64,000 nt of DNA from Engraulis encrasicolus (lineage: Eukaryota > Chordata > Actinopteri > Clupeiformes > Engraulidae), in the NCBI RefSeq assembly GCF_034702125.1, contig NC_085861.1, positions 52,414,295 to 52,478,294 on the forward strand, given 5' to 3'. A program made the position numbers and the translations under genes. The notes under the pieces were generated by a model, which was not told the origin of the DNA, made no database searches, and saw only the letters and a program-made list of their open reading frames with translations. Positions within the stretch are counted from its first letter, which is position 1; each line of letters opens with the position of its first letter. Below are positions 1 through 11,959 of this stretch, in pieces.

Positions 1-145
1 AAGTGCTGCACACTCTCGAGTTGTATAACCAAGTTTTTAATGTGACAATGTTTCGGCCTGTCGGCCTTCACATGACCTGAGCCGACAGGCCGAAACGCTG
101 TTACATTACAAACTTGTCTATACAACTCGAGAGTGTGCGGCACTT
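1..145. repeat. 65-bp inverted repeat (fold-back hairpin)
   Basis: Positions 1-65 and 81-145 are reverse complements at 58 of 65 positions, separated by a 15-nt loop (66-80). Both arms contain CACTCTCGAGTTGTATA and TTTCGGCCTGTCGGC. No coding sequence is present. It is immediately followed by a non-LTR-type tail, so it may be the 3' region of a retroelement that gained an inverted copy, or a fold-back element cut by the window edge. Superfamily is not assigned. Confidence 0.85.
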
Positions 146-265
146 CTCTCCTCCTGCCCTGTCCCATATTAGACAATACATCTTTATGAATCTTGAATCT
201 TGAATCTTGAATATCTCTCTTCCACTCTCAACTGTCCTGTTTTCAACAAAGACCCAACACCCCAC
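146..265 (+). repeat. Retroposon tail with (CTTGAAT)n plus SINE-like 3' fragment
   Basis: Three near-tandem TCTTGAA units (about 187-212) form a retroposon-type tail. They are followed directly by a segment reading ATCTCTCTTCCACTCTCAAC, CTGTCCTG and AAAGAC, which matches the SINE 3' part seen again at 2090-2165. Assignment rests on this internal similarity only. Confidence 0.5.
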
Positions 266-1290
266 CCCCAAGGGAAAAAAACTGTACTGTTGTATACCAA
301 AGTAGTAAAGAAATGAATCTATGACCTCTGAAAAATAATCGGCACAAACAATGCTATCTTGTGTTGTTTACATACCGTGTATATTATTTTTAGGCCAGTA
401 ATTCATTTCCTGATTTCATTCAATCCCAGGCAGCAAGTGTTTGTTCACAGACCCAGAGAGACATGTTGCATTAAATCCTTTGCAAGTCCTCACTGTTGGC
501 TCACATTTCAATCAATATTTCGCACTTTTGTGTAAGATCCAATATATATCAGCAGCCAGACAGCCAGCAACAGAGTCGGTCTTCCCTGAGACTACTGTCG
601 ACTCCCTCAGTGTAAATGGACCGTGGCTTGGGGGAACGCCATGTTTTTCTTATTCTATATCAGTTTCATCCAGATATAAGACTAATGGACTCTCACTATT
701 TGCAGTAATGCACACCCACGCTATTAGATTTCTTCTCTGTTGCTTACCGCACCACACTTGATTCATTCGGGTAAATATGTTGAAGATGCACAATATAATG
801 AGAAAGAAAAAATCCCATCACTGTAAATCTAATGGAAAAACAAGCCACGGAAGGATGATTTATCAATTATCGTATCAGCAGATATGAGAGGTGCGCCGTC
901 ATCTATCAAAAAAAGCGGCTCACCACAACCACAACACAGACTCTCTCTTTCTCAGACGCATTTTTACTCTCGGCAGCGGCGCTGTTTAACTTCGATGACA
1001 AACAGATTACCTTCATGCTTCACTAACAACCAGCTCCGCTTTGTTTAAAGGTTGCAATTTTTCATTTTTTGGCTTCACTTTATTCACTTCAGACACTGCT
1101 CTGCCACAGCATACAAATGAGATATGGTACTACTTCTCCCTTATTTCTCAGCACATTAATTCTTTTTAAATGGCTTTCATGACTTAACTCACCGCCTCTT
1201 GGCCACTCGTGCAGAGGCACCTTAGGTGTGTAAAGAGTATACCGGTCAGTGAGGTTCCCATTGTTCACTGTACAAACATAATAGACCTGT
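266..1290. other. Unassigned AT-rich sequence
   Basis: Nothing supportable was seen. The open frames are short (up to 106 codons), lack recognisable domains and look like chance. Confidence 0.5.
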
Positions 1291-2050
<760 letters not shown>

Positions 2051-2175
2051 CCCGGGTCCGATTCTGGTTTGAGGTCCCTTGCCGATCCTTCCCTTATCTC
2101 TCTGCCACTCATTTCCTGTCACACTCTCACACTGTCCTATACTAAATAAAGACATAAAGGTCCAAAACACATTTT
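2051..2175 (+). repeat. 5'-truncated tRNA-derived SINE fragment
   Basis: It begins near GGGTCCGATTC, which resembles a polymerase III B box (GGTTCGANTC). It continues with GAGGTCCCTTGCCGATCCTT and the TTTCCTGTCAC, ACTGTCCTAT and AATAAAGACATAAAGG blocks common in fish SINE bodies. It abuts the CTTGA tail of the preceding LINE remnant without spacer. Confidence 0.6.
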
Positions 2176-2423
2176 AGAAGAAAGGAAAAGACAAAGCAAA
2201 TAGTGCCCTCCACATGGCAAAGGTGCCACATTTGGGCATGTCTGTGCATTGGGCTTTTGAAGCTCTTGTTCTTTCGGCAAAATAAGACTTCAGTATCTGT
2301 GCAATCTAATAGAGAATGTCACCTGTCTCTTGGGTTTATCCTCCTGTTTCCCATGATTACCTAACACATCTGGAGGCTTGCAGAAGATAGCTGCACCTCC
2401 GAATGATTTAGGCTACAGTTACA

Positions 2424-2655
<232 letters not shown>

Positions 2656-3632
2656 ATGCCTCCTTCTTTCCTTCTGTCCCATGGCTAAATACATGTAGCC
2701 TATAAAATCTCCCTGTTTTTTTTTCACCACAACTCAGCATCTCATATTCTCACCATCATCCTCCAAGGAGACTGACTCAATCATTTTACCTCATCTTGTG
2801 CATCCCACCAACCCCATCCCAGCCCCACCACAGTCCCAGCCCCGGGCCCAACCCATCCCTGGAGCACCTCTCCCTTCCGTCGACTAATCCTTCAGATCAG
2901 CAGTGGGTGTTGAGACAGCACGTTGGACAGGGGAATAGCGCTGACGTCACCTTACAGTCCCCTTCAAGCTCAGGCTGGCAGGACATGACTGTGAATGTAC
3001 ATCTGGACATCAGCGACTGAATGACTTAAGCGGAGAATGTTACTTCATTTCGTATTCCGCTGGCAAACTACAATTTCTCTCATTATGCCTGTGATTGGTG
3101 ATGTACTGTAATGGCTAGGCAGGCTCGGCACCGCACACATTAGGCTGGGGAGGAATGCCAATGATCTAATCCTGCAAAACTACACAGCAGTGGGTCTAAC
3201 CATGTGGGGGCCCTAGGCAACATATGCACATGTGGCCCTTCTGAATTGCTTTTTCTGGTATTTGCCATTGGGGCCTCTGCAGGGAACAGGTTTTGTGGGG
3301 CCCTAGGCAATTGCCTTGTCTGTCTTTTGGTAAACCCCGCTCTGTACCACGCAGACAGATGTACCAAAGGGTAGAGTGGCTGTGATGATGATTTTGAAAT
3401 GCAGAATATGGTATAGGATCTCGCATCACTATACACAGCACATGCTATGCTGCTATAATCACACATTATCACAGCAAATATCCTCAGCCCGGCGTGTTAT
3501 TGTGGTGCAGCTACTTCTTTGTTTCAGTTGCGAGCAGGGGCTATTATCTTTGCCGGTGGGATAAGACATTTAAATGTCAGCATAATTCCTTTAATTACAC
3601 ACGCTTACTCAACTGATGCAGCCGAGGTACAG
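2656..3632. other. Non-coding sequence with GGGGCCCTAGGCAA repeats
   Basis: At 3206-3225 and 3297-3315 the motif GGGGCCCTAGGCAA recurs about 90 bp apart, suggesting a worn dispersed repeat at 3185-3350. The rest is unassigned. Confidence 0.4.
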
Positions 3633-3664
3633 ATCTCTCTCTCCTCTCTCTCTCTTTCTCTCTC

Positions 3665-3702
<38 letters not shown>
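3633..3702 (+). repeat. (TC)n microsatellite
   Basis: Nearly pure CT dinucleotide repeats with a few T interruptions. Confidence 0.95.
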
Positions 3703-3705
<3 letters not shown>

Positions 3706-3939
3706 CCCCTTTTCAGGTGTGACACAGTACTGCGCTCATTAAAATATCACCACTGAGACATGTCATGGCGATCCACAATGCACACAGGGTTCTCACATTG
3801 TATACAGTACAGCTTCCTTTGATCAGTCTCAGTCAGATTATCTGACCTATAGCCTAGATGAAGTATCCATTTTGGAAAAACAAAGTCAGATAGTTACTAT
3901 AATCTTAGGTTAAAAAAAGTCCTCATCTCAGTAGTAAAA

Positions 3940-4090
3940 AGTAAAATGGGCAGCTAATTAAATATGGCCATTAATGACTTTTTCATTAATACTTGAAAAT
4001 GCAATTACCATTCTAATTACCATGCCTATTTGCTGAATAGCAACAGTGATGAATTAGGTTAATGAATAATGGAGATATTCATTTCCAATT
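3940..4090. other. TAAT-rich AT block, possible conserved non-coding element
   Basis: Several homeodomain-type cores (CTAATTAA, CATTAATG, CATTAATAC, CAATTACC, CTAATTACC, GGTTAATG) cluster in about 130 bp of unique-looking sequence. This is composition only; no conservation can be tested here. Confidence 0.2.
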
Positions 4091-4182
4091 TCGATGATAC
4101 TCTGGATGGCTTTTTGGCCTATTTTACATACTGTTGACCTCCAAGTGCGCCCAGGGTTTGTACATGTGTGTGTCAATTGTGA

Positions 4183-4325
<143 letters not shown>

Positions 4326-4678
4326 TGCGTGTCAGGGTGGAGGGTGGAGGTTGGGGGGTGTTGAAGGGGACTCCTTTGTAAAGCAGGGTCTTGTGTGATA
4401 TTAACAGGTACAGGTGCTACAGCCCTCTACATGTGTGCATGTGTGCGTGCTTCTTGTCTATGATGTGAGGCTCACCTGTGGAGTGTGTGGGCTGAGACCA
4501 TGAAAGACTGCTGCACGCTGTCTGCCATCTGCGTGCCGAGCCTCTCTGTGGGGTGTGTGTGAGTTTGTCACGTCTCGTCTTGTGAGGAGACAGGCCAAGG
4601 CACTGCTACCATTTCTCACTCACCACGAGACGGGACAAACAAGTCAGCCTTGTGCCAATACTGTTGACACTGGCATCA
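4326..4678. other. Unassigned sequence
   Basis: GT-rich flanking sequence without recognisable genes or repeats. Confidence 0.4.
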
Positions 4679-4686
4679 CTTGCAAG

Positions 4687-5996
4687 CAGGGCTCTAAATT
4701 AACACACGCCAACCCGCCAAACACGGGTGAAAAATCATTTTGGCTAGTAGAAAAAAATACCTACCCGCCTATTTGGCTAGTGGCGCCCGAGTACGGTAAA
4801 GTATGAACGGTAAACCACTGCTATGACAAACGTTAGACGGCGAGATTTCCTACATTACCCATGGACACTAGCGTCACAACGTAGCCTCCCACCGTGGGCC
4901 GTTGCGCGCGCCAGGATTGAAAACATTTCAGATGACCAGCCTTCTGTCAGCTAACGCTCACACTATTCTGACAGGCAGCTCTCCTCCTATGCTCCCGTCG
5001 CTTTCGCTACAACCTTTTTAACGTCAATACTGCTACTGCTAGCATGAACCTTGCTGTAACAGGCTGCCTTTTTGAAGCTGCGAGGGCCTGACCGTTTCAA
5101 TAACAGGACTAACGCAGATTATGTATAGAGCTACTTCTGTTCTGTATGTTTTGTGCGAGTGATGACAATGTGGCGGGGGTTAGAGCAAGGTTCTCTGTGT
5201 TGGTGAATGCCAGTAGTAATTGTAACAGTAGTAGTAGTGACGTTAAAAAAGTGGTTGTGGAGCGAAATTGCGACAAGGGCAGAGGAGGAGAGCTGACTGT
5301 CAGAGTAGTGTGGGCGTAGCTGTCAGTTGTCTTCTGAAATGTTCAGAGTCCTGGCGCGTGCAACTAAGTTGGAAAGCCCACGCCATCGGAAAGAAAAAGA
5401 AAAACAAAAAAACAACCAACGACAAAGCTATGGAAGTAACAAATGAAGCGAAGATTCCCGTGATACTATTTACTTTTAGTTAAACATAGACTTTTTGTCA
5501 TTTTGTTGCGCATGGTAGAGAAGAGCTCCTCCTCTCTCCTGTCCTTTTCCTCTCATCTCTGCTCCTTCCTTAGGGTGTGCGTATGTGAGGTTTTGTAGTG
5601 TTTGGCTGTGTTTGGTTAGGCCTACTGTATGTTAAGGTCTTATGTGAGTGGCTTGAGATGATTCACTGTTTTCAGAGGAATTGAATAAAAACTAATGAAA
5701 TTGATCAGGCCTAAGTAATGAAAGTAAAAAATAATGCAGAAGTTAAAAAATAATGAAAAAATAGCCTATACTATGCTTATTGCATAGGCATAGTATGCAG
5801 GCCTATAGTGTAGGCCTATCTGTGTAGACATAGTTGAACAAAATGACCATAATTAAAAAATAATTATTAGCCTAAAGCATAGTTTATTTTGGCGAGATAA
5901 AAAAAAAATGGCTAGTTGAACTTCTGTTTGGCTGGTAAGAAAAAATGTCCACTAGCCAAATTGGCTGGTGGTGGAAAAAGTTAATTTAGAGCCCTG
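4687..5996. mobile_element. Non-autonomous hAT-type DNA transposon (1310 bp)
   Basis: The ends are perfect 17-bp inverted repeats (CAGGGCTCTAAATTAAC). They are flanked by an exact 8-bp duplication, CTTGCAAG, at 4679-4686 and 5997-6004. Eight-bp duplications and CAG-starting termini define the hAT superfamily. Subterminal GGCTAGTG / CTAGCCAAA copies occur near both ends, as expected of transposase-binding repeats. No transposase frame is present; the longest frame (71 codons at 5268) ends in a lysine-rich run and is not recognisable. Confidence 0.92.
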
Positions 5997-6004
5997 CTTG
6001 CAAG

Positions 6005-8050
6005 TAATGATCACGGGTGAGGGTGAAGAATGAATAAAATCAGTACTGAAGAAAATCATGACGTAACAAGTTGATCAGTACGAGGCATGTCAGCTTTCCT
6101 TTTAAAACCTAATGGATGCTACTGCAAGTAACTATCTCTTGAGTGTATGGACCAGGCTTGAAGTTCTCGATTAGCACTACAGTCAGTTCTATGAACTATG
6201 TGGGAGTAATGAGGAATTTATCATTAGGAAATTGCCAGAACAATGTTATTCATTAGCAATGATTGAAATGGGAAGTGACTAGTTAGGCTACATTTTTTTG
6301 GCCATAATGACAAAATGACAGCAATTTAGCTCAAATGAAAAATAACTTTGCTAAAAGTAGGCACAACATGGTTCTTTGGCCATTTTATCATTACACTATT
6401 AAGGAACTAATAAGGCACCTCTCTCATTAGCTCCTGATGAATTAAGTGTTATAACTTATTCGAAAAGTGCCTTAAGTGATAATGTGAACATTTTCACACT
6501 AAGGCCTTTTTTCTCCTTTTTTCTCTTGCTAAACGTTTCTGTTTGAAATGAGTCTCATGAAGTGTAATACATTCTGCACATTTATAAAGAACTGCAGTAT
6601 GTTTTCTCGTAGCCCTGGTTGTTGTGTAAATAGGGGTATAGCAATGCAGAACCGGCCTCTGGAGGTTTAGCGACGTAGCTTTTACAGTCATCTGGCACAC
6701 ACTCAAGTTAGAGGCTGCAGCAAGGTTAAAGGAGTGATGTAAACAGAGCAAAACCTCTGATGAAAATGCATGTCCTTCGGTTGTATACTTCCTCAGTTTC
6801 AATCAAGCTAAAATAAAAGTAAACATGTTCAATCTTTCCCTCTGTGTGGACACCAGATATGAAATAAAGATACATCTGTAGCATTTCCGAAAGTGGTTTC
6901 TCCACCGCCAAGAAAATAGAGAGGTGGACCAAGCACTGTTTTCACATTCCTCTTACAGAACATGCAATTGGACAGAGAAAACAGGAGGCAATATCCAGGC
7001 AGCCACGTCCCCTGAGGCATACCCCCACTCTCACCTAATCCCTTATAAGTCCAGCACTAACACCATGCCTTAGGAAGATCAAAAAAGCGCTGGCTTTCTC
7101 CCCAATATCCCTGCCTCTTAAAGGTCACTTGTCAAGGTCAACGCTGCTGGACAGCCCCATATGTCACATGGAGATGGAAAGTCAGTGGGGAACAGCGGAG
7201 CAAGAGGGAAAGTGGGCAGTGGAGAGGTGGGAAAATGAGCAACATGGTCTGGCATCTATAAGCTTCCATCGTATTTCACTGTGGTCCACTCTGCAGCCAT
7301 ACCTATAAATGTGATTCCAGCAAGTGAAGGTAGGACATTCCATCGCATTTCAGCATGTTCCATGCCATGGCTATACCGATAGATGTGAATCCAATAGTGA
7401 AGGAGCACATGTGACACGATAGTGGACATCAGACATCAGAGTGAACCTGATGGAGTGGGAGCAAAACACTCAGTAAATCAAAGTCTACCAATGTGTGGCA
7501 ATTTATCGCCTTTCCCTGGAACGTAACAGGCTCCATTTGCAGTTAGACTGACTTTGCGCACTGTAGAAACAAAATGTAAAATCTGTTGATTGCATGCCTT
7601 TTGCCAAAATCAGAATGCCATTTATCAAATTGTACATCAAGTCATCACCAACCATGTGGCTGTAATAAATACTGTAAACATAACATAAGTAGCCTATTGT
7701 AAACATACAGGAGCATTCATTGCCTAAATCACAACGCTGATGTATGGCTGATGGCAAGCATCATGGAAATGTATCAAGTGTATATGGTAGGAGTATTATA
7801 TTTTAGCTTTGTTCAACTTGCTCATAACAGTGAAATCTTTCATTTTGAACATGGGGGCAAGCATGTTGCTACAGGCTTTTGCACACACCAAAACCATTGG
7901 GATACCCCAGCTCATACTGGTACTAAAGCCTTTCGCTCCTTCCAGGATGCTGTGTTCCTCCAATACAAACCATCAAGCCTTGCCTTCTGCACGCACCAAG
8001 AGCACCCAGTCAAAAGTGTTGACTCCGTTATTGTCTCCCTGAGATAAAAC
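6005..8050. other. Unassigned sequence with a 74-bp tandem duplication
   Basis: Unique-looking DNA. At 7264 and 7338 a diverged unit starting TTCCATCG(T/C)ATTTCA repeats once with a 74-bp period. No gene is supportable. Confidence 0.4.
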
Positions 8051-8277
8051 AATCCGTGGTAGCTGTGGCCTATTAAGGAGATGATGAGCTTTAGATCAAA
8101 GAGTTGCAGGTTCGAACTCCACCCTTCCACTCCCTACCGCACTCTGTGGATTTTGAACAAGGCAATTAACCCCATGCTGCTCCAGGGACTGCAACCAATT
8201 CCCTGTAAATATGTGCAAGTCGCTTTGGATAAAAGCATCAGCGAAGTGTAATGTAATGTAATGTAATGTAATGTAGC
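8051..8277 (+). repeat. tRNA-derived SINE with fish-type conserved tail
   Basis: A degenerate tRNA-like head carries a B box (GGTTCGAACTCC, about 8110). The body includes GAACAAGGCAATTAACCCCA and CTCCAGGGACTG. The tail includes CGCTTTGGATAAAAGCATC followed by TAATG tandem units (to 8277). The tail motif is shared with the LINE 3' end at 26397-26450 and the minus-strand SINE at 28114-28324, consistent with the V-SINE type that borrows an L2-like LINE tail. Confidence 0.85.
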
Positions 8278-9822
8278 TGTTATAAGAGCAGGTTCATCTC
8301 TCTGTAATGCCAAGAGGCATCTGCATGCTCTTTTTTAATTCCCTTAATGAGAAACTAGTCTCCCTCACTGTACCAACCTTGCAATGCCTGCCTATTCTGT
8401 ATGCAGCTCTCAGCCCACATATTCCATTTATCTTAGTTAAATCAACCACTGTGTCCTTAGCCAACGTATGTGTTTCAATAGTTACCAATGTCCTTGTTGA
8501 ATAAACCAGTAGGCTATTCGTGAGATTAGTGAGATTATCAGATTAGTGAGTTTCCTTTTCAACCAATCTGTTTTTAGAATGTGAATTACTGAAGTATGCT
8601 AATGTAATGTAATGGATATTGTGGTATAACTGCAAATGGTGAAGAGAAAATTTGGTTTATATAAAGAGACAACCAAAGGTTTATGACAGAACCAGCTCTT
8701 GGCCATCTGACAAGAATACAATATTGAGATGAATGCAAGGGCAATCAAGTAGGAAAAATAAACACGAAAATCACTCATCCAGCAAATTTGATTGATTTAC
8801 GCATTTGGCCAAATGGAAAAGGGATACGTTTGGTGTTTAAGTTTTCATAGGGCGCAGTCATTTTGATATTCATGAGGCCTATTCGATGATGCTGGTGAGC
8901 TGTTGGGGATTATCTCTGATTTAATGCTTGAGTTAAAAGAGTCTTTGGATCTGTGGATCAAATGGGAAAAAAGAAACTACTGATCACCTGAGTTCTTCTC
9001 TGCTATTTAAGGATCTTTGGCTATTTCCACATGCTAGCCTAACACAATTAAACTATGTATCGGCGGTTTAAACATCATGTAAAAGACTCAATGGTGTTTG
9101 TTTATAAGATACACAGGGCCGAATGGATGGTAAGAGTGTTCCTGTGCTGTGACACAATACCTGTGAATAACCCTAGCCTATCACAAGGAACAGTCGTGTA
9201 CTTTCCTTTGTCAATGGGAAGGGGAGAAACAAAGAAAGTACATGTATATATGCCTTCAGGAGAAGACATTTGACATTTCTTCAGGAGAAGACAAGAAAAG
9301 ACATTTGATTGACTTAACATTAGCAAGTCTCAAAATGGGGGTCATTACAGGCTCTAAATCCCACTATGTAGGCCTACCTGTTTAGTGAGCTTTGATTCTT
9401 GTTTTTAATTTCCTTGGTCCCTTTTTGAAACCAATCTCAGACACCCTTTACTGTGAATAGCTGACCTTGTGCAGCATCTGTTTTTCGGACAAACGAAGCA
9501 CTTTGTGCAGAGGTACTTTGTAAAACTTTGCCATTTTTCACTCCTTTGAAGGCTTGAGTGGCCCTCCCTAGTCTTCATCATCTTCAGAGGATGTAAAGCC
9601 TGCTGCTCTTAAACATAAAAAAGAACAATTTGTTCATAAGCCTGAACCTCACCCACATCTCTTTCCGATTTTGTTTAAGTCTTCTTCCTTCATTTCATTT
9701 ACCCTTCGGTGACATTGTGATAATGTATCTCATCATCTTATTTCTCTCTCTTTTTTTCTGTCTTCGTCTGTCTCCCCATAAATTCTTGATTTGTAATATG
9801 CCTAAGCCCTGCTCATTGAATC
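8278..9822. other. Unassigned sequence
   Basis: AT-rich, no gene or element recognised. Short frames at 8307 and 9055 lack any family signature. Confidence 0.4.
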
Positions 9823-10479
9823 TTAAAGGAGAAGTCCAGTTTTTTGAACATTAAGGCCATTTTCTGAGTGGTCTGCAATGTTTTAGAGTCCCCCTCACCG
9901 TTTATTTCATGATTGCTGCAGTCTCTGTTATTTGGCTGATTTGGATTTGATCTCAACTAGCTTTAGAATGGCCGTCTATGGGCACCTGCAACTCTGTTCT
10001 TAAAATCACCTTTAACATTTGTTTTGAAGAATATGCAACTCAGCAAGTGCTCAACAGTATTCACTGGTGTTCCTTAGCAATTTTTGTAGCGAAATATGGC
10101 ATCTGTCATGTTTTATGTGTGTTTTATGTAGCAATTTGTAAATTAAGTTTCACTTTCACTTTCACTTTCTTTCACAAAATGGCAAATAAAAAATGACAGA
10201 AGCCAAATTTCGCCTTGAAACTTGTTAGGGACTGCTAGTGAACACCCCTAACCACTTTGTGAGCTGTAGACTTTCGAAAACAAATGTTAAAGTTGATTTT
10301 AAGAACAGAGTTGCAGGTGCTCATAGACGGCCATTCTAAAGCTGGTTGAGATCAAATCCAAATCAGCCAAATAACAGAGACTGCAGCAAACATGAAATAA
10401 ACGGTGAGGGGGACTCTAAAACATTGCAGACCACTCAGAAAATGGCCTTAATGTTCAAAAAACTGGACTTCCCCTTTAA
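9823..10479. mobile_element. TTAA-bounded near-palindromic DNA element (657 bp)
   Basis: The segment starts TTAAAGGAGAAGTCC and ends with the reverse complement, GGACTTCCCCTTTAA. The arms 9823-10026 and 10276-10479 are reverse complements with only about five mismatches over some 203 bp, and weaker pairing continues inward. TTAA at both outer edges is the target duplication used by piggyBac and some related elements. There is no transposase. The internal region carries a short CACTTT repeat near 10150. Superfamily assignment is an inference from TTAA alone. Confidence 0.85.
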
Positions 10480-10602
10480 AACAGTCTTCCAAGGACAAAA
10501 AAAAGTTTCAAAGTGGAGTTTAAGCTTAGCTCACATTAAGCAGACATAAACCTGGTCCAGATGGCTGTGGTACTCTCTGTATCTCTATGGACACTATTCT
10601 AT

Positions 10603-10606
<4 letters not shown>

Positions 10607-10673
<67 letters not shown>
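10607..10673 (+). repeat. (GA)n microsatellite
   Basis: Pure AG dinucleotide run of about 33 units. Confidence 0.97.
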
Positions 10674-10674
<1 letters not shown>

Positions 10675-11514
10675 GGGACTATCAGACCATCAGTGGCCAA
10701 TGGCCTGGGCCTAGTCAAATAGCAGATGGGGAGATCACACAAGTTTAGCACTGGTAAATCAAAGCTAAAACAGCAGCTTCTGGAACCTGCAGTGAATACA
10801 AGTAGGACCTCTTTCATGTCTGCCAGCAGATCTCTCCAGCACCTCCCTCTCTGCTACTCCTCTGCTGTTAATGAGAATTTCTCTGCCACCATCACAGATT
10901 TTTCTTATCCGAGTATTAGGTTTAAAACGGATTTTGTGAGTATGACATGATACGAAATGAGCATCCTTGCACTGCAATAAAAGTGGAAATATACCCATCA
11001 GTGTGTATATCATTTGTTACGAGACAAATGTTCCTATTTTTGGAGCAAGTTCTCTCTTCCTATCTCTTCTATCATTTTTTCTCTCTCTCTGTTTGCATTT
11101 CTTCCCCCTACTCTCTCTCACCACTTTCATTTACTCAAAAAAGCTCATTTCCCCTGGACGTGTCGTGCATCCATCCACATGCCAGAGGGGGGATAAATGA
11201 AATCACACCCAGCTCCTCTACTCAATCTCCATAACCTGCTGATAGACGCAGTCAGCAGATTGTGTCAGCCAAAAGCAATTTATATTTAAAAATATGCTCT
11301 GCATGTATGTTTAATAACAGCCGCGTGCACTGGTCAAAACAGATGCACATGTGCTGTGTCCTTTTACTGTGTACACAGTAGGCTATATGGCGATTATATT
11401 CAGAGGAAAAGAGAACACTGACAGAAAAATACAGCAATTAAAGGGTGCACCTGTCGTTAACAGAACGGGAGTAATTGATATGTCAACATAAAGTATTTGT
11501 GTAAGGATTGGCCT

Positions 11515-11540
11515 CTTCTTCTTCTTCTTCTTCTTCTTCC
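11515..11540 (+). repeat. (TTC)n microsatellite
   Basis: About eight CTT units. Confidence 0.9.
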
Positions 11541-11959
11541 CTTTACACATCTCTGTGTAATAGATCATGTTCTTTTTTTAATTGTGGAGTTTAATTTCTA
11601 TAGAACTCTGAATTCTGAGTGCAGAAATACATGCAGAAATATGCATGCTGAATTGTGTTGTACACACACCTAAATGATACAAATGATGAGAATTTATTAT
11701 CTTTGATCAGTTCACCTGAAATACCTAATTGAAGGTAACCTTCTATACTTCTTTTTACATTTGTACCTTTTTTCCATTAGGCTACAAAATGTATTTTCAC
11801 TGCTCCTCAGCTCAAGCGTCTTATTGCAGTGTAATTCTTCCAATCCTCTCGAGGCTGGTCTAGGACCAAAAAACCACCCAGGATTTTTTTTTGCCATAAA
11901 CTGACCCTGCACAAACAAATACACCGTTTTCATACCACTGTATATCTTTGACTCACAGT

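Larger units (their letters stand above)
10480..11959. other. Unassigned sequence with two microsatellites
   Basis: Contains (GA)n and (TTC)n tracts listed separately. No coding or transposon signal otherwise. Confidence 0.4.

Noticed and set aside
5268..5483. 71-codon frame with a Lys-rich stretch in the hAT element, as a transposase exon
   Set aside because: No BED finger, RNase H-like core or dimerisation motif; too short to support.
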